Positions 40,225 to 48,184 of a stretch of 64,000 nt of DNA are shown piece after piece. The stretch is from an uncultured Flavobacteriaceae bacterium (GTDB lineage: Bacteria > Bacteroidota > Bacteroidia > Flavobacteriales > Flavobacteriaceae), in the NCBI GenBank assembly GCA_905181615.1, contig CAJIYH010000006.1:1-64000 (forward strand). The letters run 5' to 3'. The notes under the pieces are model-generated. The model was not told where the DNA came from. It made no database searches and worked only from the letters and a program-made list of their open reading frames with translations. Both the position numbers and the translations under genes were made by a program. The stretch's first letter is position 1. Each line of letters opens with the position of its first letter.

Positions 40225-40920
40225 TTATTCCTCAAGCTCTTGTTTTATAAGAAGTTGTGCTTGTCTATAGGTTTTTAAAATATCACTTAATTGACGTTTG
40301 TACATATTTGAATAGAGTTTTGCTTGAGATAACATTCCATAAAACTCATTTGAAAAGTAATAATCCTTGTTAAATTTGAACCTTGTTAATTGTCTACTGC
40401 CATAAAATTCTCCCTTCAATAAATTGTAGTCAAACCTTATTCTAAATTTGGTATAAGGCTTTTGTCTAAATCCTATATTAAAATTATCAATCTCTAATGA
40501 TGTTGCATAATTTCGAGCCTTTTGATGGTTATATATCTCAAGTAAATTGTTTTTTAAGTCATTATTTGAAATTAATTCAAAAGAGCCCGTTGCAATCATT
40601 TGATTAAAGATTCCATCTTTAGGGAAAAAAGAAAAACCTACTTCAATTCCAATGAGTGTTTTTATAGATTCCTCATCCTTCAAAATAGAATGTCTTTCGT
40701 CAATATCAGTTTGAATACTCGATATCATTTCTTCTGAAGCATATAAGGTTTTCAGAAGTGATTCTATTTGTAGAATATCATCTTTTATTGTTTTTGACAA
40801 ATCAAGAATGTATCCATTTTTTTTAGCTTTTTCTGATGATATATCATTTAGATTCCCTATATAAAGTGAAAATAAAACACTAGAAAAAATAACAATTCCC
40901 TCAAAAAAGTACTTTTTCAT
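40225..40920 (-). CDS. Membrane-anchored protein resembling DUF6090
   Basis: 231 residues with one N-terminal hydrophobic helix (EGIVIFSSVLFSLYIGN) and a long, mostly helical periplasmic or cytosolic part. The segments FFPKDGIFNQMIATGSFELI and NDLKNNLLEIYNHQKARN resemble the DUF6090 family of flavobacterial proteins of unknown function; this is a recall-level match. It is in the repeat-bounded accessory zone with its own 120-base upstream gap. Confidence 0.6.
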   Translation of the reverse strand: MKKYFFEGIVIFSSVLFSLYIGNLNDISSEKAKKNGYILDLSKTIKDDILQIESLLKTLYASEEMISSIQTDIDERHSILKDEESIKTLIGIEVGFSFFPKDGIFNQMIATGSFELISNNDLKNNLLEIYNHQKARNYATSLEIDNFNIGFRQKPYTKFRIRFDYNLLKGEFYGSRQLTRFKFNKDYYFSNEFYGMLSQAKLYSNMYKRQLSDILKTYRQAQLLIKQELEE

Positions 40921-41042
40921 TTTAATATATTCATAGTTATAATCTTCAATTTATAACTTTTATTAAAAAAAACTTGTTTAAAGTAAGCAATGATTTTATT
41001 TTTTTAAAAAATCTAGTGATAGCTTAAAATTACCTTAACTTA

Positions 41043-41525
41043 CTAAAAGGGTATGCCTCTGGTTTTGTTGCCTAGAAATATTTTCTTTAGTTCAGCTGCT
41101 TTCCTGTCAAAATCTTCTTGGGTTATTATTCCCATTTCGAGGTACTCTTTAAGTTCTTTGATTTTATCTAATGCGTGGTTTTTTGCCATTTCAGCATTAG
41201 GGATTAAATAGATTCTTGTTAACTTAGGAGGTGTGTTATGAGCTGGAGGTTTCCAGAATTCATTTTCAAATTCAATTTCAATACCTTTCCTTTTAATATA
41301 TTCAGCAACCTTCTTTTCAAGTCTCCTCGCAATAGATTTTTTAGTCTTAAAACCATTCAATGAAGTTTCAACAGCATATAATTTACCATCGTGTTCACGA
41401 AGTCCCTCTTCATAAAGCCAACCCAAAGAATTATCTTGCATTTTAATATCCGCATTCAAATTAATTGTTTGTGCAGATAATCCAAAATAAAATTGTAAGA
41501 ACAAGAAAGCAAGTAACTTTTTCAT
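41043..41525 (-). CDS. Secreted protein with C-terminal SHOCT domain
   Basis: 160 residues. A signal peptide (LLAFLFLQFYFGLSAQ) is followed by a central region of unknown fold. Near the C terminus, DKIKELKEYLEMGIITQEDF is a clear SHOCT motif (short helical-hairpin oligomerisation domain, usually at protein ends). The final residues NKTRGIPF are encoded by the R1 repeat core, so the stop codon is supplied by a repeat. Function unknown; the SHOCT domain suggests oligomer formation. Confidence 0.7.
   Translation of the reverse strand: MKKLLAFLFLQFYFGLSAQTINLNADIKMQDNSLGWLYEEGLREHDGKLYAVETSLNGFKTKKSIARRLEKKVAEYIKRKGIEIEFENEFWKPPAHNTPPKLTRIYLIPNAEMAKNHALDKIKELKEYLEMGIITQEDFDRKAAELKKIFLGNKTRGIPF
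41051..41065 (+). repeat. R1 core fragment inside the SHOCT gene 3' end
   Basis: GTATGCCTCTGGTTT matches the R1 end ATATGCCTCTGGTTT in 14 of 15 bases. Read on the minus strand it encodes the last residues of the SHOCT protein, just before its stop. Confidence 0.6.
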
Positions 41526-41530
41526 ATATC

Positions 41531-41614
41531 TAATTTATCAATACAATGTACGAAACTGTTTTCAAAGCTTGTTTTGATTAACTGAACTTAATGAACAGGA
41601 TATGCCTCTGGTTT
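41531..41614 (+). repeat. R1 intergenic repeat, copy 1
   Basis: An 84-base segment from TAATTTATCAATACAATGTA to the end CCTCTGGTTT. It matches 45606-45689 over the full 84 bases without gaps, with about 10 differences by hand count. It lies directly between the divergent SHOCT and DUF1569 genes. A shorter relative with TGTACAAAACTGTTTTTAAAG lies at about 40130-40175. Confidence 0.8.
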
Positions 41615-41656
41615 CAAGTAAATATACTTTTTAATAAAAAATCTTTATATTTAAAA

Positions 41657-42112
41657 ATGGAATTAAATTCTACTAAAATTTATTTAAATAAACTCAATGA
41701 AGATAGTAATCCGAGTTGGGGAATTATGAATTCTAGCCAAATGCTATACCATTGTAATAAATACATAGACGTATCTTTTGGAATTAAAAAAATATATGTC
41801 GTAAACAGAATTTTATTTAGAGTTTTTTTTAGATACTTTTTTTTACAATATTTAAAACATCTAGAATTTGATATTACAAAATTTAAAAAAAATTCAACAA
41901 CATTAAAAATTTTTAAATCATACCCTTTATCAATTGATTTTAATAATGAGAAAGAAATATTAATTCAAAATTTAAACAAAGTTCAAAATATTAATGTTAA
42001 AATAATTCATCATCAACTCTATGGAAATATATCATCTAATTTATTTAAAAAATTAATTGCTTTTCACACTTCATATCATTTTAGTCAATTTGGGATATTA
42101 AGTGATTTATAA
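41657..42112 (+). CDS. DUF1569 / DinB-like protein
   Basis: 151 residues from the ATG at 41657; the track's earlier ATG is inside the R1 repeat. The pattern NPSWGIMNSSQMLYHCNKYI near the N terminus and HTSYHFSQFGIL at the C terminus matches DUF1569, a four-helix DinB-like family, with the histidines of the putative metal site. The gene is unusually AT-rich (long runs of A and T), even for this genome, and most Lys/Asn codons are AAA/AAT, pointing to acquisition or relaxed selection. Function unknown. Confidence 0.72.
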   Translation: MELNSTKIYLNKLNEDSNPSWGIMNSSQMLYHCNKYIDVSFGIKKIYVVNRILFRVFFRYFFLQYLKHLEFDITKFKKNSTTLKIFKSYPLSIDFNNEKEILIQNLNKVQNINVKIIHHQLYGNISSNLFKKLIAFHTSYHFSQFGILSDL

Positions 42113-42123
42113 CCTAATCTATC

Positions 42124-42176
42124 ACACAAACAAAGGCAAGTCTTTGACCTCATCTATTTCGTGTTTCAACTTAGGC
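42124..42176 (+). repeat. R2 intergenic repeat, copy 2
   Basis: 53 bases matching 40058-40110 with 4 differences. It ends four bases before the stop codon of the copy B lipoprotein gene, between it and the DUF1569 gene. Confidence 0.75.
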
Positions 42177-42179
42177 CTA

Positions 42180-45100
42180 TTATTGAACTGTAATTATTCC
42201 ATACATACCGTTATGAACTGAACATTGGTAGTAATACGTTCCTGCAGCTGTAGGTGTCCAATTTACTACTCCGCTTGTAGCTCCATTATTAGTTACATTG
42301 GAAACTTGATTATCTGTACCTGTCCCTTGAACTGTTTTAATATAGAATGGATGACTAGCAGCATTTACAATAAAGTTAACCTCGTCTCCTACATTAATAG
42401 TTATTGAAGGGTCGTTTCCTGATACTGCACCATTTCTGTCAGAACCTGCTAGGGTATAATCAGAATTAGAAGATGCTGTGACGTTTATATTGTAATTAGG
42501 ACAAGTTCCCCAAACAGGTTTGTTGGCATCTGTTAGGGCAGAACTAAACAAAAAGTTTATGGGCTCTGAATTAATGTTAGAAACACACCAACCCGAAATA
42601 TCCTGATTAAATGAGGATGCATTTTCAAACATTCTGTCCATATTAGTTACATTAGAGGTGTCCCAGAAACCAATATCAGAGTTAAAGTTTGCTTTGCCAG
42701 AAAATAAATTTTGCATACTAGTAACCAATGTAGTACAAAGATTAACATTACTATTCGCTATTTGCCCTGCTATAGTTGAATTATCCACTGCGGCATAAGT
42801 TACCCCATTAATTACATCTGTATCTCCTGCCGTTGCATTTGGACATTGACAAGTTCCATTTATAAATGAGATGCTTCCTGAATTATTAGTTGTAGCTGCT
42901 GAATTTACCGTAATTGTTCCTGTAACTACTTGTGATGTTGAAGCCCCTGAAATAGTTACTGTATAGTTAAATGTTCCTGTTGCGTTAGCACTACCTGATA
43001 TAGTGGCTACATTATTACCAAAGGCTAAGGTTACTCCAGATGGAAAGCCTGATGCAGATGCAGATAATGTTCCTGTACAAATAGGTGCTGCCGTATATAC
43101 TATATCTGTAGTTGCGTTAGTAGCTGTTACTGTCTGTGAGTTAGAGCCACTTGTAAGTGCTACTGTAAATTCTTTTCCCCAGAGAGGTTTATTGGCTTCT
43201 ATTAGGGCTGATGACAAGTTAACAAATTCAGTCGGTTCAGATGTAATACTAGATACACACCAACCTGTTAAGTCTTGATTAAATACCTCAGCGGCTTTAA
43301 ATTGTTTAGACATATCTGTAACATTAGAAGTATCCCAATTACCAATATTTTGATTGAATGCAAATGCCGATGCGAACATATTAACCATACTGGATACATT
43401 AGAAGTATCCCAACTACCTATATTCTTATTGAATGCCCAGGCATTCCTAAACATTTCGTTCATATTAGTAACACTAGAAGTATTCCAATTACCAATATTT
43501 TGGTTGAATATATTTGCAGCCCTAAACATAAGAGTCATATCTGTGACATTTAGAGTATCCCAAGAGGAAATATCAGAGTTAAAAGATGTTGCACCATAAA
43601 ACATACTCTGCATATTTGTCACGTTGGAGGTATCCCAAAAACTTATATCTGAATTGAAAGAATCATTTGCTCGAAATAGTTCACTCATATCAGTAACCAA
43701 TGTTGTACACAGATTAACATTCCCATTCGCTATCTGACCTGCTATTGTTGAATTATTTACTGCAGTATAGGTAGTCCCATTAATTACAACTGTATCTCCT
43801 ACTGTTGCGTTAGGGCATTGACACGTTCCGTTTACAAATGAGATATTTCCTGAATTAGAAACAGCAGCACTTACAATAACTGTTCTACGAACTACTGTTG
43901 CAGCATTACCCGCAGCATCCGAAACGTTATACGATATTGTATATGTTCCTGCCGAAGATGTATCAACTGAACCAGATATTAATACTGATGATGTAATATC
44001 ACCATCAATATTATCAGTAGCTATTGCTCCTGGGTCTGTGAAGGTATCCCCTACGGTTAAATTGACGGTAGAAGAACCTGTTAATGTAATTGTTGGTGGT
44101 GTTGTATCTGGGAGTGGGTCAACAATGACTGTTCTTGTTACCGAAACGAAGTTATTCCCACTATCCGAAACAGAATAGACTAAGGTGTACGATCCTGCAT
44201 TAGAAACATCAACTGTTCCTGAAGTTGTTATAGAAGCTGTGATATCTCCATCCTCTTGGTCTGTTGCAACACATCCATCCTCTATGTAAGTGTCTCCCAC
44301 TAGAAGAGTAATAGTTGAAGAACCTGTTAAGGTAATCGTTGGAGGTAAATCTAAACTTACAATTACTGTTCTGGTTATTGAAACAGAGTTACCTGCTGCA
44401 TCAGAGACTGTGTAAGTAATTAAATAAGTTCCCTCGGTTGCTGTATCAACAGTTCCAGAAGATGTAATTGAAGAGGTAATGTCTCCGTCTATACTATCCT
44501 CTGCAGTAGCTCCTGCATCTGTAAAAGTATCTCCTACTCCTAAATAGATTGTAGAAGAACCCACAAGTGATATAACAGGTGGTAAAGAAGTGTCTGTAGC
44601 TTCATCATAAGTGTCATCTCTATCTCCTGTAGCATCCTCTGTACATCCGCTATTTAGACTAATTGAAAAACTAATATATCCATTGGTAAGAACAAGGTTT
44701 GTAATAGCTCCAAAAGGAGATTCCTCTTGGGTTAAGGTAATTGTTGTATTTGAATCTACGTTAAACTGACCTGTAACGGTAATAGTTCCAGTGGCTATTG
44801 TAAATGTACCATCTGTTCTAAATATGATTTCTGACACTTCACAATCTGTAAACTTACTAGTATCAGTTCCACCTGTTCGTTTTCTTATTTTCCACTTTCC
44901 AACTCCTAGAAACTCATTATTATCAGATAGGACTTGACTTATAGTTTCTTCAAATGTTGCAGTAACTGATTTTGTTCCATCAATAGTAACATCAATCTGG
45001 TTTGTTGTTTCAGTTGAAGACCCAGACCAACTATTAAATATAGAACCACCAGAAGGTGTTGCAATTAAACGAACTACGTCTCCTGAATTATATTCTTCAG

Positions 45101-45473
45101 AGGTTTTATCCGAACTGATTACTTCTTGTGTTATTGTACCTTCTCCTATCTTACCTACACTAAGAGTATACTGTGTTCTTATAAAGTTAGCAGTAATTGT
45201 CTTATTGCTATTCATTGAAACAGTTAATGGATTGTCTGTGCCAGAAGCATCTCCAGACCAACTAGTAAATTCATACCCAGCATCAGCAGTAGCTGTTATT
45301 GAAACATTAGAGTTTTCGTTGTAAGTTCCACCCGTATTGTTTACAGTCCCTCCTTCAGAAGCTATAGCTGTTAAAGTATAGGTTATCGTTGGTGTTGGTG
45401 CAGGAAGAGGACTATCCTTTGAACAGGATAAAAGAATAAAAAAAGCAAATAGAGTAGGACTAAAATTTTTCAA
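42180..45473 (-). CDS. Mosaic surface lipoprotein: InlB-like, DUF5011, BspA repeats, cupredoxin (copy B)
   Basis: 1097 residues; lipobox FFILLSC followed by SKDSP. Domain order: two InlB-B-type repeats and lipocalin-like unit nearly identical to copy A, three DUF5011-like Ig units, a cap module with six BspA/DUF285 repeats, an Ig-like unit, a second cap module with two BspA repeats, and a C-terminal cupredoxin with His (ASHPFY) and C-x2-H-x2-M (YQCSVHNGMYG). The first about 370 mature residues and the last about 105 match copy A almost perfectly; the middle and the signal peptide differ. Probably a variable surface adhesin with a putative copper site; the ligand is unknown. Confidence 0.85.
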   Translation of the reverse strand: MKNFSPTLFAFFILLSCSKDSPLPAPTPTITYTLTAIASEGGTVNNTGGTYNENSNVSITATADAGYEFTSWSGDASGTDNPLTVSMNSNKTITANFIRTQYTLSVGKIGEGTITQEVISSDKTSEEYNSGDVVRLIATPSGGSIFNSWSGSSTETTNQIDVTIDGTKSVTATFEETISQVLSDNNEFLGVGKWKIRKRTGGTDTSKFTDCEVSEIIFRTDGTFTIATGTITVTGQFNVDSNTTITLTQEESPFGAITNLVLTNGYISFSISLNSGCTEDATGDRDDTYDEATDTSLPPVISLVGSSTIYLGVGDTFTDAGATAEDSIDGDITSSITSSGTVDTATEGTYLITYTVSDAAGNSVSITRTVIVSLDLPPTITLTGSSTITLLVGDTYIEDGCVATDQEDGDITASITTSGTVDVSNAGSYTLVYSVSDSGNNFVSVTRTVIVDPLPDTTPPTITLTGSSTVNLTVGDTFTDPGAIATDNIDGDITSSVLISGSVDTSSAGTYTISYNVSDAAGNAATVVRRTVIVSAAVSNSGNISFVNGTCQCPNATVGDTVVINGTTYTAVNNSTIAGQIANGNVNLCTTLVTDMSELFRANDSFNSDISFWDTSNVTNMQSMFYGATSFNSDISSWDTLNVTDMTLMFRAANIFNQNIGNWNTSSVTNMNEMFRNAWAFNKNIGSWDTSNVSSMVNMFASAFAFNQNIGNWDTSNVTDMSKQFKAAEVFNQDLTGWCVSSITSEPTEFVNLSSALIEANKPLWGKEFTVALTSGSNSQTVTATNATTDIVYTAAPICTGTLSASASGFPSGVTLAFGNNVATISGSANATGTFNYTVTISGASTSQVVTGTITVNSAATTNNSGSISFINGTCQCPNATAGDTDVINGVTYAAVDNSTIAGQIANSNVNLCTTLVTSMQNLFSGKANFNSDIGFWDTSNVTNMDRMFENASSFNQDISGWCVSNINSEPINFLFSSALTDANKPVWGTCPNYNINVTASSNSDYTLAGSDRNGAVSGNDPSITINVGDEVNFIVNAASHPFYIKTVQGTGTDNQVSNVTNNGATSGVVNWTPTAAGTYYYQCSVHNGMYGIITVQ

Positions 45474-45605
45474 AACATAAAATTTTTGAAATGTAAAGCT
45501 AAAACTTTAAATTAAATAATCATCTACTGCATTATCACTTCAGCATAGGGGCGAAAGTCTTTTCTATTATAAAGCATTATTTATTGAGTAGCTTTTCATA
45601 ATATC

Positions 45606-45689
45606 TTATTTATCAGTACAATGTACAAAACTGTTTTTAGAGCTTGTTTTCATTATCTGAACTTAATAAACAGGATATGCCTTGGGTTT
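45606..45689 (+). repeat. R1 intergenic repeat, copy 2
   Basis: 84-base counterpart of 41531-41614, from TTATTTATCAGTACAATGTA to CCTTGGGTTT. As with copy 1, it lies just upstream of a rightward small gene (45723). Confidence 0.8.
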
Positions 45690-45722
45690 AGTATATTTAA
45701 CTTGAAAATTAAAACCTAAAAA

Positions 45723-45953
45723 ATGAAGAAAATTCTATTACTACTTATTGGACTAACGATTCTGTATAGTTGTGATAAAAGAGATGATTGCTTTACAATA
45801 GGAGAAAAGTTTATTGCGGAAGGACAATATTATTTTCTAGATGATGAATTAGGAAATAACAGATATGAGAACACACGCCCTAGTGGGCAGATTATCATAT
45901 CAGAAGAAGTTTACACTGAGTATTTGGTTGGAGATGAATTTTGTATTAATTAG
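45723..45953 (+). CDS. Small lipoprotein of unknown function
   Basis: 76 residues: lipoprotein signal with lipobox TILYSC followed by DKRDDC, then a short acidic beta-rich part ending GDEFCIN. Three cysteines in the mature form besides the lipidated one are not paired in any known pattern. Similar short lipoproteins occur in flavobacteria; I do not recognise a named family. Its first codons and leader (CTAAAAAATGAAGAAAATT) recur at 46069-46087 as an abortive copy. Confidence 0.6.
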   Translation: MKKILLLLIGLTILYSCDKRDDCFTIGEKFIAEGQYYFLDDELGNNRYENTRPSGQIIISEEVYTEYLVGDEFCIN

Positions 45954-46118
45954 AGCTTACAATTATAGAATTAAGTTAAATGTTAATTTCTTACTAGTCT
46001 GTTTTATTTTAAAATACGATGTAAACAGAATTAAACTTTAAGTTTAGAAATTTAACTATAATTAAAAATCTAAAAAATGAAGAAAATTGAATTAGTAAAC
46101 TTATGGTAAACTTTTAAG

Positions 46119-46154
46119 CAAAAAAAACACCTAAACTGATGTCTAAGTGTTTTT
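46119..46154. terminator. Terminator of the tRNA operon, bidirectional form
   Basis: On the minus strand AAACACTTAGAC and GTTTAGGTGTTT pair over 12 bp (with two G-T pairs) around ATCA and are followed by a run of eight T. The plus strand has TTTTTATATTTT on the other side. It ends the four-tRNA transcript about 38 bases after tRNA-Thr(GGT), so the tRNAs no longer lead into tuf. Confidence 0.85.
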
Positions 46155-46191
46155 ATATTTTGGTAACTTTCTGATTACTAGCATTAAGTTG

Positions 46192-46263
46192 AGCCAGCGA
46201 GCAGATTTGAACTGCCGACCTCTTCCTTACCAAGGAAACGCTCTACCCCTGAGCTACACCGGC
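46192..46263 (-). tRNA. trnT: tRNA-Thr (GGT)
   Basis: 72-base cloverleaf: acceptor GCCGGTG/CGCTGGC, anticodon stem TTTCC/GGAAG with loop TTGGTAA (anticodon GGT), T loop TTCAAAT. CCA not encoded. Last of four tRNAs on the leftward transcript. Confidence 0.95.
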
Positions 46264-46271
46264 AAAAAGAG

Positions 46272-46344
46272 AGCGAGAGACCGGGTTCGAACCGGCGACA
46301 TTCAGCTTGGAAGGCTGACGCTCTACCAACTGAGCTACTCTCGC
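46272..46344 (-). tRNA. trnG: tRNA-Gly (TCC)
   Basis: 73-base cloverleaf: acceptor GCGAGAG/CTCTCGC, anticodon stem TCAGC/GCTGA with loop CTTCCAA (anticodon TCC), T arm CCGGTTCGAACCCGG. Eight bases upstream of tRNA-Thr(GGT). Confidence 0.96.
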
Positions 46345-46373
46345 TTTTTAAAACCTTATAAAGGTTAGGGTTG

Positions 46374-46455
<82 letters not shown>

Positions 46456-46524
46456 AGAATATTTCAATAAACAAGAATGATGTTCTTGAATGAATCGACA
46501 ACGTATTCGATTCTTTTTTCTTTG

Positions 46525-46598
46525 AGCCGATGGAGGGACTCGAACCCACGACCTGCTGATTACAAATCAGCTGCTCTAGCCAGCTGAGCTACATCGGC
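46525..46598 (-). tRNA. trnT: tRNA-Thr (TGT)
   Basis: 74-base cloverleaf: acceptor GCCGATG/CATCGGC, anticodon stem GCTGA/TCAGC with loop TTTGTAA (anticodon TGT), T arm GTGGGTTCGAGTCCC. First gene of the tRNA transcript. Confidence 0.96.
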
Positions 46599-46636
46599 TT
46601 TTATTGGTATAAAACTACGTTCTTTTGAACGGTGTG

Positions 46637-46668
46637 CAAATGTAGATATTTATTTTTTTTGATTCAAA
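46637..46668 (-). promoter_or_regulatory. Bacteroidota promoter of the tRNA operon
   Basis: Minus strand: TTTG (46665-46668), 20 bases, then TACATTTG (46637-46644), a good match to TTTG-N19-TAnnTTTG. It starts 39 bases before tRNA-Thr(TGT). Confidence 0.75.
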
Positions 46669-46691
46669 CGAATTGAAGAAAAAAATATGAA

Positions 46692-46985
46692 TTATTTGAT
46701 AATTTCTTTATGCTTTTTCAAAACACGTTCTGCGGCCCTGACATTCAAATCAATAGCTTCCTCAAAGGATTTACATATTTTCTTCACTATAACATTATCT
46801 CCTACAATCCTTAGTTTAATCTCTGCAAACTTATTTATTCGATCGGAAGCATTCTCTACTTTGAATGTAACTTCTGCACTTAAAATTTTATCATAGAACT
46901 GTTCTAGCTTTTCAATTCTCTTTTTTGCGAATTCAATTAATTTAACGTCTGCTGTAAAATTGATGGATTGGATGTTGATTGTCAT
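46692..46985 (-). CDS. hpf: Ribosome hibernation promoting factor (short HPF/RaiA family)
   Basis: 97 residues of the S30AE family, which binds in the 30S A/P site region in stationary phase and blocks translation. Pattern: INIQSINFTADVKLIEFAKKR at the N terminus, central VTFKVENASDRINKFAEIKL, and the basic helix FEEAIDLNVRAAERVLKKHKE at the end. It is the short form without the dimerising C-terminal domain of long HPF. It lies 23 bases after the xerC-type gene, the usual flavobacterial order, ahead of the tRNA operon. Confidence 0.93.
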   Translation of the reverse strand: MTINIQSINFTADVKLIEFAKKRIEKLEQFYDKILSAEVTFKVENASDRINKFAEIKLRIVGDNVIVKKICKSFEEAIDLNVRAAERVLKKHKEIIK

Positions 46986-47008
46986 AATTATTAGTGTTTA
47001 AAGTAAAA

Positions 47009-47902
47009 CTATTTTTCAGTTCCTCTGGGATGTGCCTGAGCATAAACCTGCTTCATCTTATCAATACTGGTATGCGTATAGACTTGAGTAGCTGCTAAGG
47101 AAGCGTGCCCTAAAAGTTCTTTCACCGCATTTAAATTTGCTCCTTTATTTAGTAGGTGTGTTGCAAAACTATGTCGGAGCATGTGCGGACTTCGTTTAAC
47201 TTTTGTAGACACTATACCAATATAATCATTTACCGTTTTGTAAACAAAATTCTCCGAGATATTTTTGCCCTTTTCAGACTGAAGAAAGTTACCCTTTAAA
47301 ACATAGTTTGAATTTTGCTCTGCTAAACTAAAAAAATTCTTCATCGAATTATGCAAAGAATCTAACATCGGTATTATCCTTTCTTTATTTCTTTTGCCTA
47401 AAACACGGATGGTTTTAGAATCAAACGAGACATCGCTTTGCTTAAGCGATATTAACTCCGCACGACGCATCCCTGTTCCATACAAAAGCTCTATTACACT
47501 TCTTTGCAACCAACCCTTGTAAGAATCCTCAAAATGATCTCCTTCAAACAACTCTTTCATTTCTTTTTCTGAAAAGGGAATTTGCACTTTCTTGGACTGC
47601 TTTAGTGGAATGTGTTTTCGAAGAGGAGATGTTTTAATAACCTCTAGTCGTAATAAAAAATTGTAATAAGACCGTAATACTGAAATTTTACGATTAACTG
47701 TTCGGTTGCTTTTTCCTTTTTCTACCAATGCCACTAACCAAGAGCGAATATATGAATAGGGGGCTTTATCAATATCAGTGTCGTCAAAATTATCTTTACA
47801 GAATTGCTCAAAGCTAAGCAGATCATTAGAATAGGCGATTTGCGTATGTAACGAATATTTACGTTCATAGGTTATATACTCTATATATTTGGGTATGGAC
47901 AT
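47009..47902 (-). CDS. xerC: Tyrosine recombinase of the XerC/XerD family
   Basis: 297 residues, the length of chromosomal Xer recombinases that resolve chromosome dimers at dif. N-terminal SAM-like core-binding domain (residues 1-90) and C-terminal catalytic domain with Arg in GTGMRRAELISL, HMLRHSFATHLL (His-x-x-Arg), the second His in LLGHASLAATQ and nucleophile Tyr in VYTHTSIDKMKQVY. Its location next to hpf and rpsU, with no phage genes or att-like duplication around, argues for the resident Xer and not an element integrase. XerC versus XerD is not decided from sequence alone. Confidence 0.87.
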   Translation of the reverse strand: MSIPKYIEYITYERKYSLHTQIAYSNDLLSFEQFCKDNFDDTDIDKAPYSYIRSWLVALVEKGKSNRTVNRKISVLRSYYNFLLRLEVIKTSPLRKHIPLKQSKKVQIPFSEKEMKELFEGDHFEDSYKGWLQRSVIELLYGTGMRRAELISLKQSDVSFDSKTIRVLGKRNKERIIPMLDSLHNSMKNFFSLAEQNSNYVLKGNFLQSEKGKNISENFVYKTVNDYIGIVSTKVKRSPHMLRHSFATHLLNKGANLNAVKELLGHASLAATQVYTHTSIDKMKQVYAQAHPRGTEK

Positions 47903-47972
47903 AAATAAACGTTGATACTCAAAGTTATAAAACTTTAAACAACAACGCTTATATTTTAAGCAACAATTAAAA

Positions 47973-48167
47973 TTAAAGAGCTTCTGAGTCTCTCAATTTT
48001 TGGATGTATTGTGCTTTCTGAATTTTTACTCTGTTCTTGACAGAAGGTTTTGCAAACTGTTTACGAGAACGTAGCTGACGCATGCCTCCAGTTTTATCAA
48101 ATTTACGTTTAAAGCGCTTTAAAGCTCTATCGATATTTTCACCTTCTTTAATTGGTATAATTAACAT
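47973..48167 (-). CDS. rpsU: 30S ribosomal protein S21
   Basis: 64 residues from the ATG at 48167; the track start at 48212 lies upstream of the Shine-Dalgarno sequence. The sequence is IIPIKEGENIDRALKRFKRKF followed by a basic tail, typical of Bacteroidota bS21. bS21 sits beside the 3' end of 16S rRNA, and in Flavobacterium it is part of the pocket that hides the anti-Shine-Dalgarno sequence. The gene is preceded by a perfect Shine-Dalgarno sequence, otherwise rare here, which fits the reported autoregulation in Flavobacterium. Confidence 0.95.
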   Translation of the reverse strand: MLIIPIKEGENIDRALKRFKRKFDKTGGMRQLRSRKQFAKPSVKNRVKIQKAQYIQKLRDSEAL

Positions 48168-48174
48168 AATAATG

Positions 48175-48184
48175 CACCTCCTTT
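48175..48184 (-). promoter_or_regulatory. rpsU: Strong Shine-Dalgarno sequence of rpsU
   Basis: Minus strand AAAGGAGGTG with the GGAGG core 9 bases before the ATG at 48167. No other gene start examined here has a comparable site. It fixes the rpsU start and is the expected control site for bS21 levels. Confidence 0.9.

Noticed and set aside
39186-46118. Chromosomal integron (attC array)
   Set aside because: Repeats sit between genes, but no RYYYAAC/GTTRRRY core pairs were found and no integron integrase is in the window; the Xer-type gene at 47009 looks like the resident dimer-resolution enzyme.
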